DNA of 64,000 nucleotides from Otatea glauca (taxonomy: Eukaryota; Streptophyta; Magnoliopsida; Poales; Poaceae). Below the pieces are notes generated by a model. That model did no database searches. It was given only the letters and a program-made list of their open reading frames with translations, and was not told the origin of the DNA. The stretch lies in the NCBI GenBank assembly GCA_036346275.1, contig CM070730.1:10664309-10728308 (forward strand). The letters run 5' to 3'. This document shows, piece after piece, positions 32,999-44,142 of this stretch (the first letter of the stretch is position 1; every line of letters starts with the position of its first letter). Both the position numbers and the translations under genes were made by a program.

Positions 32999-35528
32999 GG
33001 AGATGCAAAGTGACTTGATTTTGTTGTAACCGTGCAAAGAACTAAGGCTCGTCAAAGCCTCAAGGGCGGTGATTCAATCAGGAAAGAGATCCAAAGCAGT
33101 TGTGAAGCAACTACAACTTTAGCGGTTGTAGATCGATCGTTAGATCGAAAAGTATGATCCGAGTCGTTCATTGTCTCGATCAAAAGTGTTGATGTACTAC
33201 GGTAACTGTTTAAGTTGCAATTGCCATTATAAGAGCCCTATCCGATTCAACCGGTAGTAGAGTACACTGGGAACTTGCCGACGGACGAAGTCGAACAGAC
33301 GAGTTCGCTTCAGATCAATTCGAGGCAGAGGTGAGAGTCGTGGGGATTGTGCTGATTTTTTTAATTGAATAAGTGCCCATTGAGAGCAGTGCCGTTCACT
33401 TGTAGATGAGCGGTTCAGATTTGAGAAATGCAGAGATGCGTCTCCGCGCCTCCGCGGTGGCAATAGCCAATAGATAATGCGGAGGATCTGCGTCTCATGG
33501 ACACACTGAAACAAACATTTTTTTCATAGTTGTTTAAGGCATCTTTGGAAGCAGGAATGTCACAAGAATTAGGACGGAGTTTTCCGAAGAAAACATCGTG
33601 AATCCTTGGAAGTTTTTCACGAATTCCAGTGCTCAAAACGTGAGACATTAGTGTGCAGATAGAAAAAACCTGGAATTTCCAGCAAAACAACCGGATGGAA
33701 ATATGGAACACACAAACGGTCAGACGTACATCGTGCAGAAAATGGAAAGCTTCCTGATCCAAATCCCCATCCCTGAACATACATACATACACCCACCACG
33801 TGATCAACCTGGAGTTCTCAACGACCTCATCGACTGCGGTTTAATTCGATCTCTAACCCAATGGGCCTTGCTGCTCCACTCTTGACTGTGAGTTTCCCAT
33901 TTATTGTTCCTTTTTTGTTGGATCCATGTTGCTTCTGGGACTAAAATGACCCTTTCCTTGCACTACTCGCTGTTGGGCTTTGCCATTTCTCTGTCCTACA
34001 TTTCTGTGAGAAGACTGGATGAACTCGACCTTGTGCTTCTGAAATCTGGATTGCAATAAGATAAACGATTCGCCGTCCAGGTGGCTCCTCAACTTAGCAG
34101 AGAGGCACGCAGGGAAAGAATAGTGGAATTGTGAATTAAGCTCTCCTCTGTGAAGTGTAGTTCAGCTTAAATGAGTTGAACAACTGCTACTTCCACTTGA
34201 GCTGCTGAGAATCACCGTTAGTCTATTTGTGTGCGGTAATAAGGAACTTTCAGTCCCCTCCATCTCGCCCCAGCTTAAGCAATGCCTAACCTATTCAAGG
34301 CATATATTACTCACTCTTGTCATGTAATGCTATGTCTAGCATTACTAACCTGTAACTAGTACTTTACCCATATCAACTGTCAGGTACTACACTAACGCAA
34401 CGACTGTGCTGTGACAATTGATCCAAGTTTCAACTGCCAGTTCTTTCACCATGGTATCCTAGGAATCAAAAGACCCACAAATGCGCACGCCCTTTTAGGC
34501 ATTCACAGTTTACCACCAGAAGAACAACACCGGTATAGGAAACGACAGGTAAGGACGTTACTGAGCCAGCCTGTGCGGCGGTACGGCTGTCGGTTGCTCA
34601 GCCTGGCCCAAACTGCGAGACGCTCAACCAGCGGTGGCACCGTCAAAATCAGGCCTGCCCCAGTCAAACTGCTGCGTCGGCACGCATGTGCAGCACAGCA
34701 GTAGGGTGAAATGGCGCCCACGGCACATTCAAACCACTGTCACAGACGCCGGCCTTCACAGTTCAGGAGAGCGAGGTGTTTCTATGTGTTACTATTTAAA
34801 ATCTGTATAAATATTAAAGTACGAATAAAGAGTAGATGATGATTATTTACTCTTTTGTTTGTTCTAAGATTTGAACTTGTATTGGAAGAGTGATGAATAG
34901 AAACACTCTTTGTCTGAAAAAGCAATGCAGTAGATAAGAAAAGAAGGAGCACACTGCTGCTTGCTTGCTTGGTGTTGGACCCCCAAATTCTACAGAATCG
35001 TCATGCCTGCATCTGCATGTGCTGCAATTATAATCCTTGGCCGTGCCAGCGGCGTACAAACGAGTGCACTCTCAATGATGCGGTTCTGGTTCACAAACTG
35101 TAATCATGATGTTGCAAGCTTGGTCTTGTTTATAGTGCTTATCTGAACCTGGCTCATGTAGTCCTTTGTTTGATTGCCTTGCTGTCAGCCACTGGGCAAA
35201 ACTGATGCCGGTTTCAGATGAACGTATATAAGAGACTTAATTAAGCTAGACAAAAAAATAGATTAGAACTGATCCTCATGAACAAATGCATGAACAAATC
35301 AAATCATAAGCCGCGACGGCACTAGGCGGAAAGAAGCAACCGACCCTTCCTAAAAAACCTGGAGTGAGGCAAAAAAAAAATGAACCATGGGCAATGGGCA
35401 AAGTCTAGTGGCACACTGACAAGCTCATATCAACAGAGAAAAATGACTTATTTAACCTATACTAATCCTAGACAAACCCTACACAACGGAGTCAACTTAG
35501 CGCAGAAGAACGGATCCACGGCGCCGCG
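32999..35528. other. Gene-free spacer downstream of the SKU5-like gene
   Basis: Open frames at 33227-33807 on the minus strand show no family resemblance and lack a consistent exon structure. A family E MITE lies at 34774-34910. The last 300 bases should contain the 3' UTR of the minus-strand gene ending at 35529. Confidence 0.45.
34774..34910. mobile_element. MITE family E, copy 2
   Basis: Starts AGGTGTTTCTATGTGTTAC and ends GTGATGAATAGAAACACTCTT, an inverted repeat of about 20 bases. The interior AAATATTAAAGTACGAATAA matches copy 1. Confidence 0.8.
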
Positions 35529-38500
35529 CTACGACACGAACATGACCGCTCCGACGAGGAGTAGCATCGCCGCGACCGCCTGGCTCCCCACGGACGCCGG
35601 CTGCGCCGCCGTGGACGCTGTCATCTTGTGATGAGGAGTTTGCTCCCTGAAAGAAATTGAATACAACACAAGTTAAGAAACCAGACATGCTGATAGATGA
35701 AAATAAAAAAAAGAATGTGCGTTTATGAGAGGAATTGTGATAACTTGGAGGCCATACTTCTGATACTTGTGGAGCTGGCCGCAGTACAAGGCGTTGTCGG
35801 GGATGGCTATCTCGGTTTTGTTGCCGGTGTCTTCAGGGTTGACAACTTTGACGTAGACCTCCTGCCCCAGATACCATGAATCCAGGTTCTCCGAGCGCAC
35901 GTTCCAGATGCCGACGTTGTCCAACGAGACCAACACAGCCACCCACGCGCCCGGGTAGACCTGAAAAACATTGCAAAGCACATGTTTCGAATCAGATCTG
36001 AAAAACAGTGTAGCCATTCACAAGCTCTGCCATGACAAGAAGCCCCTTTATGCCATTGGGTAATGCTGTGACTACTTAACAGTTAACACTGATCAATGTG
36101 CAGAAATGATGTGATTGCAATCAACAGTGATCTGGACTTGTAGGTTAAGATGCCATGTGTTAATGGTGAGTGAAAATGTGAATGCATTTTCTAGCCGATC
36201 GGCCCGTGCTGTTGCGTAGCGTGGTTTAGCATAGCATATGAGCTCTTTTACGGTACACTAAATTCAATATAAACCGTTCATTCTTTTCAATCCAATAGAT
36301 CAGATTAGTTAAAGTGAGTGTCTAGCCTTCATCCGGATATTTTGTTTCTTACAAATATCCAAATTTTAGACCTTTAGATCAAAATATCAAATCATCCATC
36401 AAAACACAATCCCATCTCCTTTCACGTCTTACGGATCTCACCACAGATCCAATAGTCCAAAATTTGGATGTTTTGTTGCTAAGAAAACATCCGGGTGATG
36501 TTTAGTTAAATTTATTTTTACTTCATCTGGTAGTAGAGTAGTATAAACACCTTTTAACAAATCAACGGCTAGATCTGATTTTTATTATCCACTATATATT
36601 AACAGTATAATGCCTAGCGTATAAATTGTTTTTGCCTCACCTGTACAGTGCTGCGGGCAACGCCGTCGCCCTTGTTGTAAGTGCCCCTGCTGTCCTCCGT
36701 CCATTCTCCGTAGTCCATGCTGAGTCGAATACGAACACAAGTTAGAAAAAATCGATGAGAACACTCAAAGCAGCCTGTTCATTGCTAACTGATCGATTAC
36801 CCGACAACGAAGAAGGCGTATCCGTCCATGTGGTAGCTCTGCATCCTGGTGTCGTTGTTCTGGAAGATGAGCTCCATGAAGCCGCGGTAGGTGCCATTGA
36901 TGATGGACCGCGCGATCTTGGGTGCGCCCTGCAGCGGCCTCTCCGGGAAGTCGAGCGTGTACACGTCCTTCACGCCGTACGCGTCGGCCAGCCGCAGCGG
37001 AGTCTCCGGCGGGGAGTAGGAGAGCCCGTTCAGCGTCGCCCTGCGCCTCCCGTTGATCATCACCGGCTCGGTGCTCCGCAGCAGGTACGCCTTCGTCACG
37101 TTGATCGACGAGTACCGGAACGAGCCCTGCGGGTTCGGCCGCGCCGCGCCGGCGCTCAGGTTCCACCTGGCCATGAGCAAGAATCGACGGCCGTCAGAAA
37201 ATAGCATATCTCGGAGGCAAGAACTCACTGACATTGTGACATGGACATGGACGCGGACCTGACGGATCGTGCTTGGTTCATGGAGAAGGTCTTGTCGAAC
37301 TGGTCCTGGGGCGGGTCGGGGAGGGGGCCGGAGGCCTTGCCCCTGGAGTTGGAGTAGTGGAGGACGGCGACGCCGGTGACGCGGCGCCAGAGGGACTCGT
37401 TCACCATGCGGGCGCTTGCGACGACGTAGTAGTCGGAGCTGGCGTTCTGGTCCATGGTGACGAGGAAGGAGTAGGACTGGCCGACATGCACGTCGAGGTT
37501 GGTGTAGTTCTGCTGCGTCGTGTAGGAGCCCTCCGTCTCCACCAGCAGCATATTGTGGCCCTGGATCCGGAAGTTGAGGCTCGTCGACGTGCCCACATTG
37601 TGCACCCGGATGCGGTACGTCTTTCCTGCTCCATCGATCAATGCCGCCATAAGGGATCATCGATCGAGCTCATGCTAGGTAGTATGAATTTATGATCGTA
37701 TTGACATGATTTACTCATGATTCTAACACAGTGAGTGGATTGCAGGAGTGAATATAGTGCGAAGATGTGCACATTGCCATGACAGCTTTGCTGTAGTTGG
37801 GAAACAAATGTAGTAATTTGGTAAGGATTTGAGTTCGCATTGTGGGAGAAAGCAACAGATCTGCATCTAGATAAGATTTAGTCACAGGTATCTTGACAGT
37901 AGAGTAAATTCTACCGACGCATTCAGGAAGACATATATGAAATGCAAAAATGTCAGGGCAATGGCTCCATACTGCATAATAACGCATACACGGTGGAATT
38001 AGAGGTCTCTGAAGTCTAGACTTTGACTTGCTTGACTACGGTCACTCTGGCTTCTGCTCTTTAACGTATCCTGTTCTTTAGCTCCGGATTATTGTGTGTG
38101 TGTTTTTAAAAAAACGTGACTTATCCAACGGAAACTTTTGTATGATACTAGTACTGGAGTATATTCTTTTACCTACAAAACTCATGAGCATTAAAAGCGT
38201 TTGCCATGAAAATGAATCAAGATTTGTGCAGCAAATTAAATGGCCTAATGGAGTAGTTGCAGTGTGGTGTGAATGTTGCCACTGAAATCACCTCACTGCA
38301 ACCAACGACGTCTTTTGTGTCAACCAGACATGAATACACTGGAGTACTACAGTGATGTGATTCTACAGTCTGAATCGATAGGAGGATGAAACAAACAAAA
38401 TCAGAATACTCAAATCACTAAACTCACAAAAGACCCTTATAAAATCAAATTCAACTTCTCAGTAAAGCGAAGGACTAACCTAGACAAAGATTTCACCTAA

Positions 38501-39681
38501 AAGTTGTACTACTATGAAACAAGATTCTTATCCGGAGAGAAAACAATGCTATGAATAAAAGCAATATTGCAACTTGCAACCTGCTCCCCCACTTGCCAGA
38601 CCAGTAACTTTACGGATTAACGCAGGCAGGACTAGTACTAACGAGAGGGCGTAACGAATTACCCGGATGCACATCGATGGTCTCGTACTCGATGCCGGCC
38701 GGCACAAGGCTGTCGTTGTACTGGTACGGCCCCTTGCCGTTTATCAGCACGCCGTCCGGCATCCCGAGGTCCTTACCGTTGTCCAGCATCTTCCTCAGAT
38801 CCTACAATCCGAAACAACACTACCATTCACATCCAAATTTGTCTGGTACAGGCAATCAGTCAATGGCATTGCGATCAATCTCTGTGAGGTACGTAGTTAT
38901 TTCGCCGGTGTCGCCGCATTATTACGTACCGTGTGGTTCTTGTTGTACCAGTCGCCGATGAAGATGGTGATGTCGCCGTCGGGGCGGCCGAAGGGCACGG
39001 CGATGACGTCCCGGTTGTTGACGATGACGCCGCCGACGCCGCCGGCGGCGCGCTGCAGGCCGGTGGAGGGGAAGTAGAAGAAGCTGCCGATCTGGTCCTT
39101 CACCTGGAACTCGTACGTCCAGTTCCACCCGGACGGGATGGGGCAGTTGGTGCCCAGGACGCCGTCTTGCCAGCAGTTCTTCCGGTGCTGGATCCCATTC
39201 CTGCATGACAAGCCAAGCCAAACCATGCACACACGCACATTATTTACTTGGTCCAACGCGGGATTATATATACGCGCTTCGGTTGCTCCAATGCGGGATT
39301 ATATATACGTGCTTCGGTCGCGGTGGTAGCGCGCACGCACCAGGTGATGAGGAGGGGCTCGTCGAGGTCGTTGAGCACGTTGACGACGACGTTCCAGTTG
39401 GTGCTGATGTTCACGATGGGCCCCGGGAACTTGCCGTTGATGCCTATCACCTACCGGCAGCAGGTTCTTCCAACTTCGTCAGGGCACGCCTACTTAAACG
39501 ACGAGAAGGGAGAATAACAGAGGATCACAATGCGAGTGCTTGCCTGCTGCTTGACGCCGAGGGGCGCCGCCGTGACGTAGGAGACGTCCCAGTCGTAGAA
39601 GGCGTAGGGGTCTGCGGCCATCGCCGGCCGCAGCGCCGCCAGCACGACGGCCGCCACCGCCAGCGCGAGAAGCCGCCACAT
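35529..39681 (-). CDS. SKS: SKU5-similar (SKS) multicopper-oxidase-like GPI-anchored protein, nine exons
   Basis: Exons by eye (descending): 39681-39544, 39450-39341, 39200-38930, 38801-38663, 37625-37259, 37166-36801, 36719-36641, 35960-35758, 35646-35529. The frame is continuous and the product is 596 aa (SKU5 is about 590). SKU5 relatives lie at the plasma membrane and wall and affect directional growth; they keep the cupredoxin fold but lack most copper ligands. Features: signal peptide about 1-22; first cupredoxin domain from about 24 (YDWDVSYVTAAPLG, INGKFPGP); LITWNGIQHRKNCWQDG with Asn where laccases have the His of HWHG; middle domain with GKTYRIRVHNVG; last domain with NNDTRMQSYHMDGYAFFVVG and VYPGAWVAVLVSLDNVGIWN; a hydrophobic GPI-signal tail (AAMLLLVGAVMFVS). 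Intron 1 has a GC donor; the others are GT-AG. Intron 7 contains nested MITEs. No lesion seen. Confidence 0.94.
36247..36623. mobile_element. MITE family B in SKS intron 7, split by another MITE
   Basis: The left part (36247-36313) starts TTTACGGTACACTAAATTCA and the right part (36511-36623) carries CTGGTAGTAGAGTAGTAT and ATAATGCCTAGCGTATAA. Together they equal the uninterrupted copies at 19374-19544 and 55795-55965. The gap between is the family C element. Confidence 0.8.
36314..36501. mobile_element. MITE family C (Mutator-like, 9-bp duplication), nested in family B
   Basis: 188 bases flanked by identical 9-mers TTAGTTAAA at 36305-36313 and 36502-36510. The ends are imperfect inverted repeats (CTTCATCCGGATATTTTG against the reverse of GAAAACATCCGGGTGATG). 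A second copy is at about 62970-63157. A 9-bp duplication is the mark of Mutator-type elements. Confidence 0.82.
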
Positions 39682-40140
39682 CGCAAAGCTCGGTCTCGGA
39701 AAATGAAACTCGGCGGGGGGAGAAGTGAGCAGAAAGTGGCGAGGAAAGCAAAGGTGCGAGGCGGATTCACTTGCAGAGCATGGCGGTTAGTGAGATGGCA
39801 GAGGAGGCAGAGGGCTCGCTCGAGTCGACAGCGTGCGTGCCGAGGAGGAGTGCGTATAGCGTGGGTGGGGATGGTGGTGGACTGGTGGGGGCAAAGTGGA
39901 TCGATGGGTGGTCACAGGGTGGAAGGATTGGGATCGGGACCGGACTGGCGTCGCGTTGGACGGTTGCGGTGGGGTGCGGATGCGTGCCGTTGCGCGGTTT
40001 TCGCATAGGTTTGGGCGCGTTCTGTCGCGTAATTGGCTTGGAAAGACGGGAGAAATGGGGAAAGATTTCTCCATCTACCTTCACTTTTTTCGCTTTTATT
40101 TTCCCTACCCACTTCTAGTATCTCCTTTCCTTCCGCCATG
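39682..40140 (-). promoter_or_regulatory. SKS 5' leader and promoter region
   Basis: GC-rich sequence immediately upstream of the SKS start codon. I see no unambiguous TATA box. Open frames here on both strands are low-complexity and unsupported. Confidence 0.4.
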
Positions 40141-40144
40141 AATT

Positions 40145-40720
40145 TTTTTTAAATTAGAAAATTTTAAATATGAAGTTTCAACTCGAAAAAAATTAACTAA
40201 AGAAATTCAAATAAGAAGTTTCAACTCAGAAAATTTCAAATTAGAAGGTTTCAACTTGAAATTTTTTTTTAGAAAGTTTTAACTCGGAAAGTTACTTGAA
40301 AATTTTTAAATTAGAAAATTTCAACTAGAAATTAAAAAAATCTCAAACTAGAAAGTTTCAACTTGTAAAATTTCAAATTGGAAACTTTCAATTCGAAATA
40401 TTTTAAATTAGAAAATTTCAACTCGGAACGTTTCAACTTGAAAGTTTTCAAATCGAAAAGTTTTAATTCCAAAATCTTTCGATTCCAAAGGTTTCGGTTT
40501 GAAATTCAACTTGAAATTTTCAAACCAAAGAATTTCAAATAAAAATCAACTTGAAAAGTTTTAAATAAAAAAATTCAACTCGAAAAAATTCAAATAAAAA
40601 GTTTCAACTTCAAAAACTTTCGGTCCGACTAGTTTAAATTCAACAAACTTCCTGTTCGAAAAGTTTCAACTAAAGTTTAAAAAACATTCAAAAGTGGTTA
40701 AAAATAACCGTTTTCAAAAA
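40145..40720. repeat. Degenerate AT-rich tandem array (TTTCAACTTGAAA-type)
   Basis: For about 570 bases the short motifs AAGTTTCAACTCGAAAA and AAATTTCAAATTAGAA alternate with changes, giving more than 15 recognisable AGTTTCAACT/TTTCAAAT units spaced roughly 15-30 bases apart. Purine-rich on one strand, and many units are near-palindromic (TTTCAACTTGAAA). Confidence 0.8.
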
Positions 40721-43477
40721 GTTGAGGGAAAATTTAAGATTCAAAAACTATTTTGAGTTTGAGGGGAAGGGAATAGAGAAAGAAACGGGGGTGTCGCCAT
40801 GTGTCACGATGAGAGAGCCTTTGAGAAGAAAGGGAAGTGAGAGAAGGAAATATATGCTGTCACTTGTGGCAAGAAGAGGGCATTTGAGGGAGAAGATAAG
40901 TGGAGGAAAGAAGGAGATGCTATCACTTGTCACAAAGAGAAGGCGCCCTGAAATCAGTGTCTGTTTTGTAGTGGAGGTTTGTCTGGTCACAGGGTCGTTT
41001 GGCTGCGACTTTTGTTGGTGGTTTGGGGTCAGGATTTAGGTACGTTTTAACGGTTATGTTTGATTAACGTCAGTGATGGATAAGAGTAAGACAGAGTTTT
41101 ATAGATGTACTTTCAGGTTGCGGGGTACTCTCACAAGTTATTTTTTAAAGTTGCAAAAATATTAAAACATAAACAAATGTTAGATTGTGATCACTTAACT
41201 ATTCGTTTGCTTTAAAATTTATGCAAAATATATTAGAATATGATACATAAAAGCACTATTCAACAAACAATACACGCACCACCATCCAGTCCACTTAAGG
41301 TATTCACAATCTACGTACACTTAGCTTAGCTAGTATTCACTGGTCAACCAGAAGAAACTTTGGAGTTTGGACATTGGTCAACGCATAACTAACATGATCA
41401 GCTTATCAGATCAAAAGTGTCGTACCTTTTCATCGGTGTTAGATGCTTTACTTTTTTATTTTTCGATCACATGAATATCCCAACTTGTAGTTATATCGTC
41501 AACCGGAACATGTTCTCCCAGGCTATTAACCAAAAACCATGTACACTACGAGGGAAATGCGACCATACATTGACAATGCATGGCAATTCTCGTATCTTAG
41601 GTGAGGTCAAACGACTCAAACATGTGCAAACCTCAAAGCGAAAAGAAAACAAAGCTAGAACGGTCGAGCGGAGCCCATGTCTCAAGCGCGCACGCAGCTG
41701 CAGCAGGGCGTGGGCGAGCGGGACGGACGAGTGCGCGTAGCGCGGGCGCGCGCCCGCACGGTCGTCAAGGGCGCCAGCTAATGGCCAGCCGAAAGAGAGC
41801 CGGGGCCGCGCGCCGATGCGCGGCATGGGCAGCGGCGGCCATTGGCTGCAGTCGGTGCGCGGTGTGACCGCGACAGCGGGGCGCCCACGGCCTCACACCA
41901 CCCCCCTCCCCCTCCTCTCGCGCCGTCCGGATCGGCGCGGCACGTGCATGGGCCCGACAGCGGGAGGCCGCTCGGAACTATTACCCCGGACTGGGCGCGC
42001 CCGAGGGGACGGACGGTGATTCTCGTTTTTACTACTGCATCCATGCCGTGCGGTACCAGTGTCCTTCTCGCCAGGAGCCAAGACTGCAGTAGTTTTGGCA
42101 TCTGAACAGTAAAAGCTGCGAGCTGGCTGTTTTTGATGTTTTTTTTACTATAGTCAGGGCGGAGCTGGTGCCAGGGCAGTTGAGATTTGAGACCATAACT
42201 GGAAGCATACGGTTGCTAGCCGTGGATGGAAGTACGAAACGAAAATTTCAATAGTTTAATTATATATTTGATGTTAATTATAGTTGTTTAGTTTTTGGTT
42301 TGAGATTTAGTATAATCCTAACTCCGCCGGAGAGTTAATGACCGGAGATTTAGCACAATCCTAACTCTCTCAGAGAGTTCATGACCAGAGTAAACTAAAC
42401 GGTAAGCGAAGCTCGGAACGGAGGCCACAACACTGGGGACTATTTCGTTCTCAGCGCCTTCGAGAATTCAATTTCGACCATCGTCATCGACGTTGTTACT
42501 CCTTCGCCATAATTAAGAGACGGCAGCTGCAGCTGTATACCACTGTAGCACTGTCAAAGACACTGACCGTCATTAACGTAGATGGTCAAAGACGACGAAA
42601 CCAAGACCTGTAGATTAGAATCGACCTCTCACACACCCGGTCACAGACATACAGGACATGATGCAAACAATCAGGAGTTCAGGACAGATACATCATAGAA
42701 GTTAGAGTCATCGACTGAATCAACTGATCTCGACCACAGAATCGCCATTTTTTTTGGAGAGGAAGAGCAGGATGGACTCCACCGCGATGTATTCTATTCT
42801 ATTCTATTCCATTCGACTGGCTCATCTTGCTCGATCTCAACGTTATATTTTACGGACGGCTCGAACAACTCAAACATGCGCGGCCTGAGTTCAACTAGGC
42901 CTTGAGCTTCCTGGGCTCCTTGTCCAATGCATCAGGCCATGCCCATGTCTATGCCTGGCTTGGGGCACTCTTGAAGAAATCTAGCCCAGCACGACCTACC
43001 AAATGGGATTCTGTGGCCTGATTATGTGATTTTGTTTACGGTACAAGATTTGGCCACCAGCTTGCCCTATTTGGACTTTAAACGAGCTTCAGTTTTTTAA
43101 AAGCCGATAAATCTCTAAACAGTTCAGTTTTTAAGCGGTTTTTGATATAAACTAGAAACTAAATATTACTAACAAAAGCTAAAAGCTGAAAACTATGCTA
43201 GATTTGCTTTTACAGCTTATTGCTGAAGAAAATTAACTATTTGTTAAATAATTTCTTATAAAAAGCTAGCCGCTTTTTAACCCAAAAAAAAACAACTTTT
43301 TTTTAAAAAAGTTATTGCTACCTCAAACAGATAAGGCCCACTGCAGCCATGCTTAGGTTCACATAGCGTATTGCATGGTGAAGTGGGTATTTGAGTATTT
43401 CCGCCACCTAGTAAGAAGACGAAAGGTAGGATCCTACAGCCCGTGTCTTGCGGCAGAAGTAGAGAGCACGTTATATT
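40721..43477. other. Gene-free spacer with small repeats
   Basis: A degraded family E MITE lies at 41126-41260. A GC-rich block at 41670-42110 has long frames on both strands but no protein resemblance. A four-unit ATTCT microsatellite lies at 42791-42810. A hAT-like MITE probably occupies about 43066-43340 (GGACTTTAAACGAGCTTCAG at one edge, CAAACAGATAAGGCCC at the other). Confidence 0.5.
41126..41260. mobile_element. MITE family E, copy 3 (diverged)
   Basis: Interior AAAAATATTAAAACATAAAC and TATTCGTTTGCTTTAAAATT, and the right end GATACATAAAAGCACTATT, match the other family E copies. The left terminus is weak. Confidence 0.5.
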
Positions 43478-44046
43478 TAGGGTTAAAAACGGAAACATAA
43501 TTTTTGACCGTTTCAAAGAAAAATAGAAATATAATCTTTTTTTAACATAAACAGAAAATATTGATACGAAAATAGAAATATAATTTTTTTTGGATACGGA
43601 ACCGGAAATTCTGTATAAATGAAACCAAAAATTCCGTTTTCTAATTTAAATAATACTAAAAATATATATTTCTTTATAGAAAATATCCAATAGAGCAAAA
43701 AAAATCTAAAAAATATTTTATAACATTTTGAATTTAGGAAAAATATTTCCAGTAAGATTTTGGTTTCCTTTTTCTCAAATAAATTATTTATTTATTTATG
43801 AAAATAGCAAAATCATTAATTAAATGCTGAAATTTCTGATTTTTTTATATAAAATCTGAATTAAATGCTCAGTTAAAGAATTTGCAAATTTTTAGGGTAT
43901 TCAATTGGGAACATACCTGAATTGAATTTTTTGCTTTCATTTTCATATCCGATCTAATCCATTTCATATCTGTTTTTGAGGTTTTTGATTTCGTTTCCGT
44001 TACAATGAAAAAAATGTGAAAACAGACCTTTTCGTTTTCATCCCTA
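43478..44046. mobile_element. Ds-like non-autonomous hAT element
   Basis: Starts TAGGGTTAAAAACGGAAAC and ends TTTTCGTTTTCATCCCTA. The end is the Ac/Ds-type terminal repeat (TAGGGATGAAAACG when reversed). The interior is about 75% AT with repeated GGAAA/TTTCC-rich motifs and no transposase. The flanking 8-mers (GTTATATT and GGTGTACC) match at only about half their positions, so the insertion is old or the left end is misplaced. Confidence 0.6.
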
Positions 44047-44142
44047 GGTGTACCTCGAGTCCAAAAAAAACCCAGCCGCTTCCACCCCCCACCGCCGTGC
44101 AGGCAGATACGGCGACTGCCGCTGCCGCCGCTGCACGCCGCG

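Noticed and set aside
33227..33807. Overlapping minus-strand frames of 95 and 130 codons
   Set aside because: No homology I recognise and no flanking splice sites giving a longer product.
36755..37695. Long plus-strand frames over the SKS exons
   Set aside because: They are the antisense of exons 5 and 6 of the SKS gene, whose minus-strand translation matches the family throughout.
39205..40008. 267-codon plus-strand frame
   Set aside because: It overlaps SKS exons 1-2 and the promoter in antisense; low-complexity Arg/Gly product with no resemblance to known proteins.
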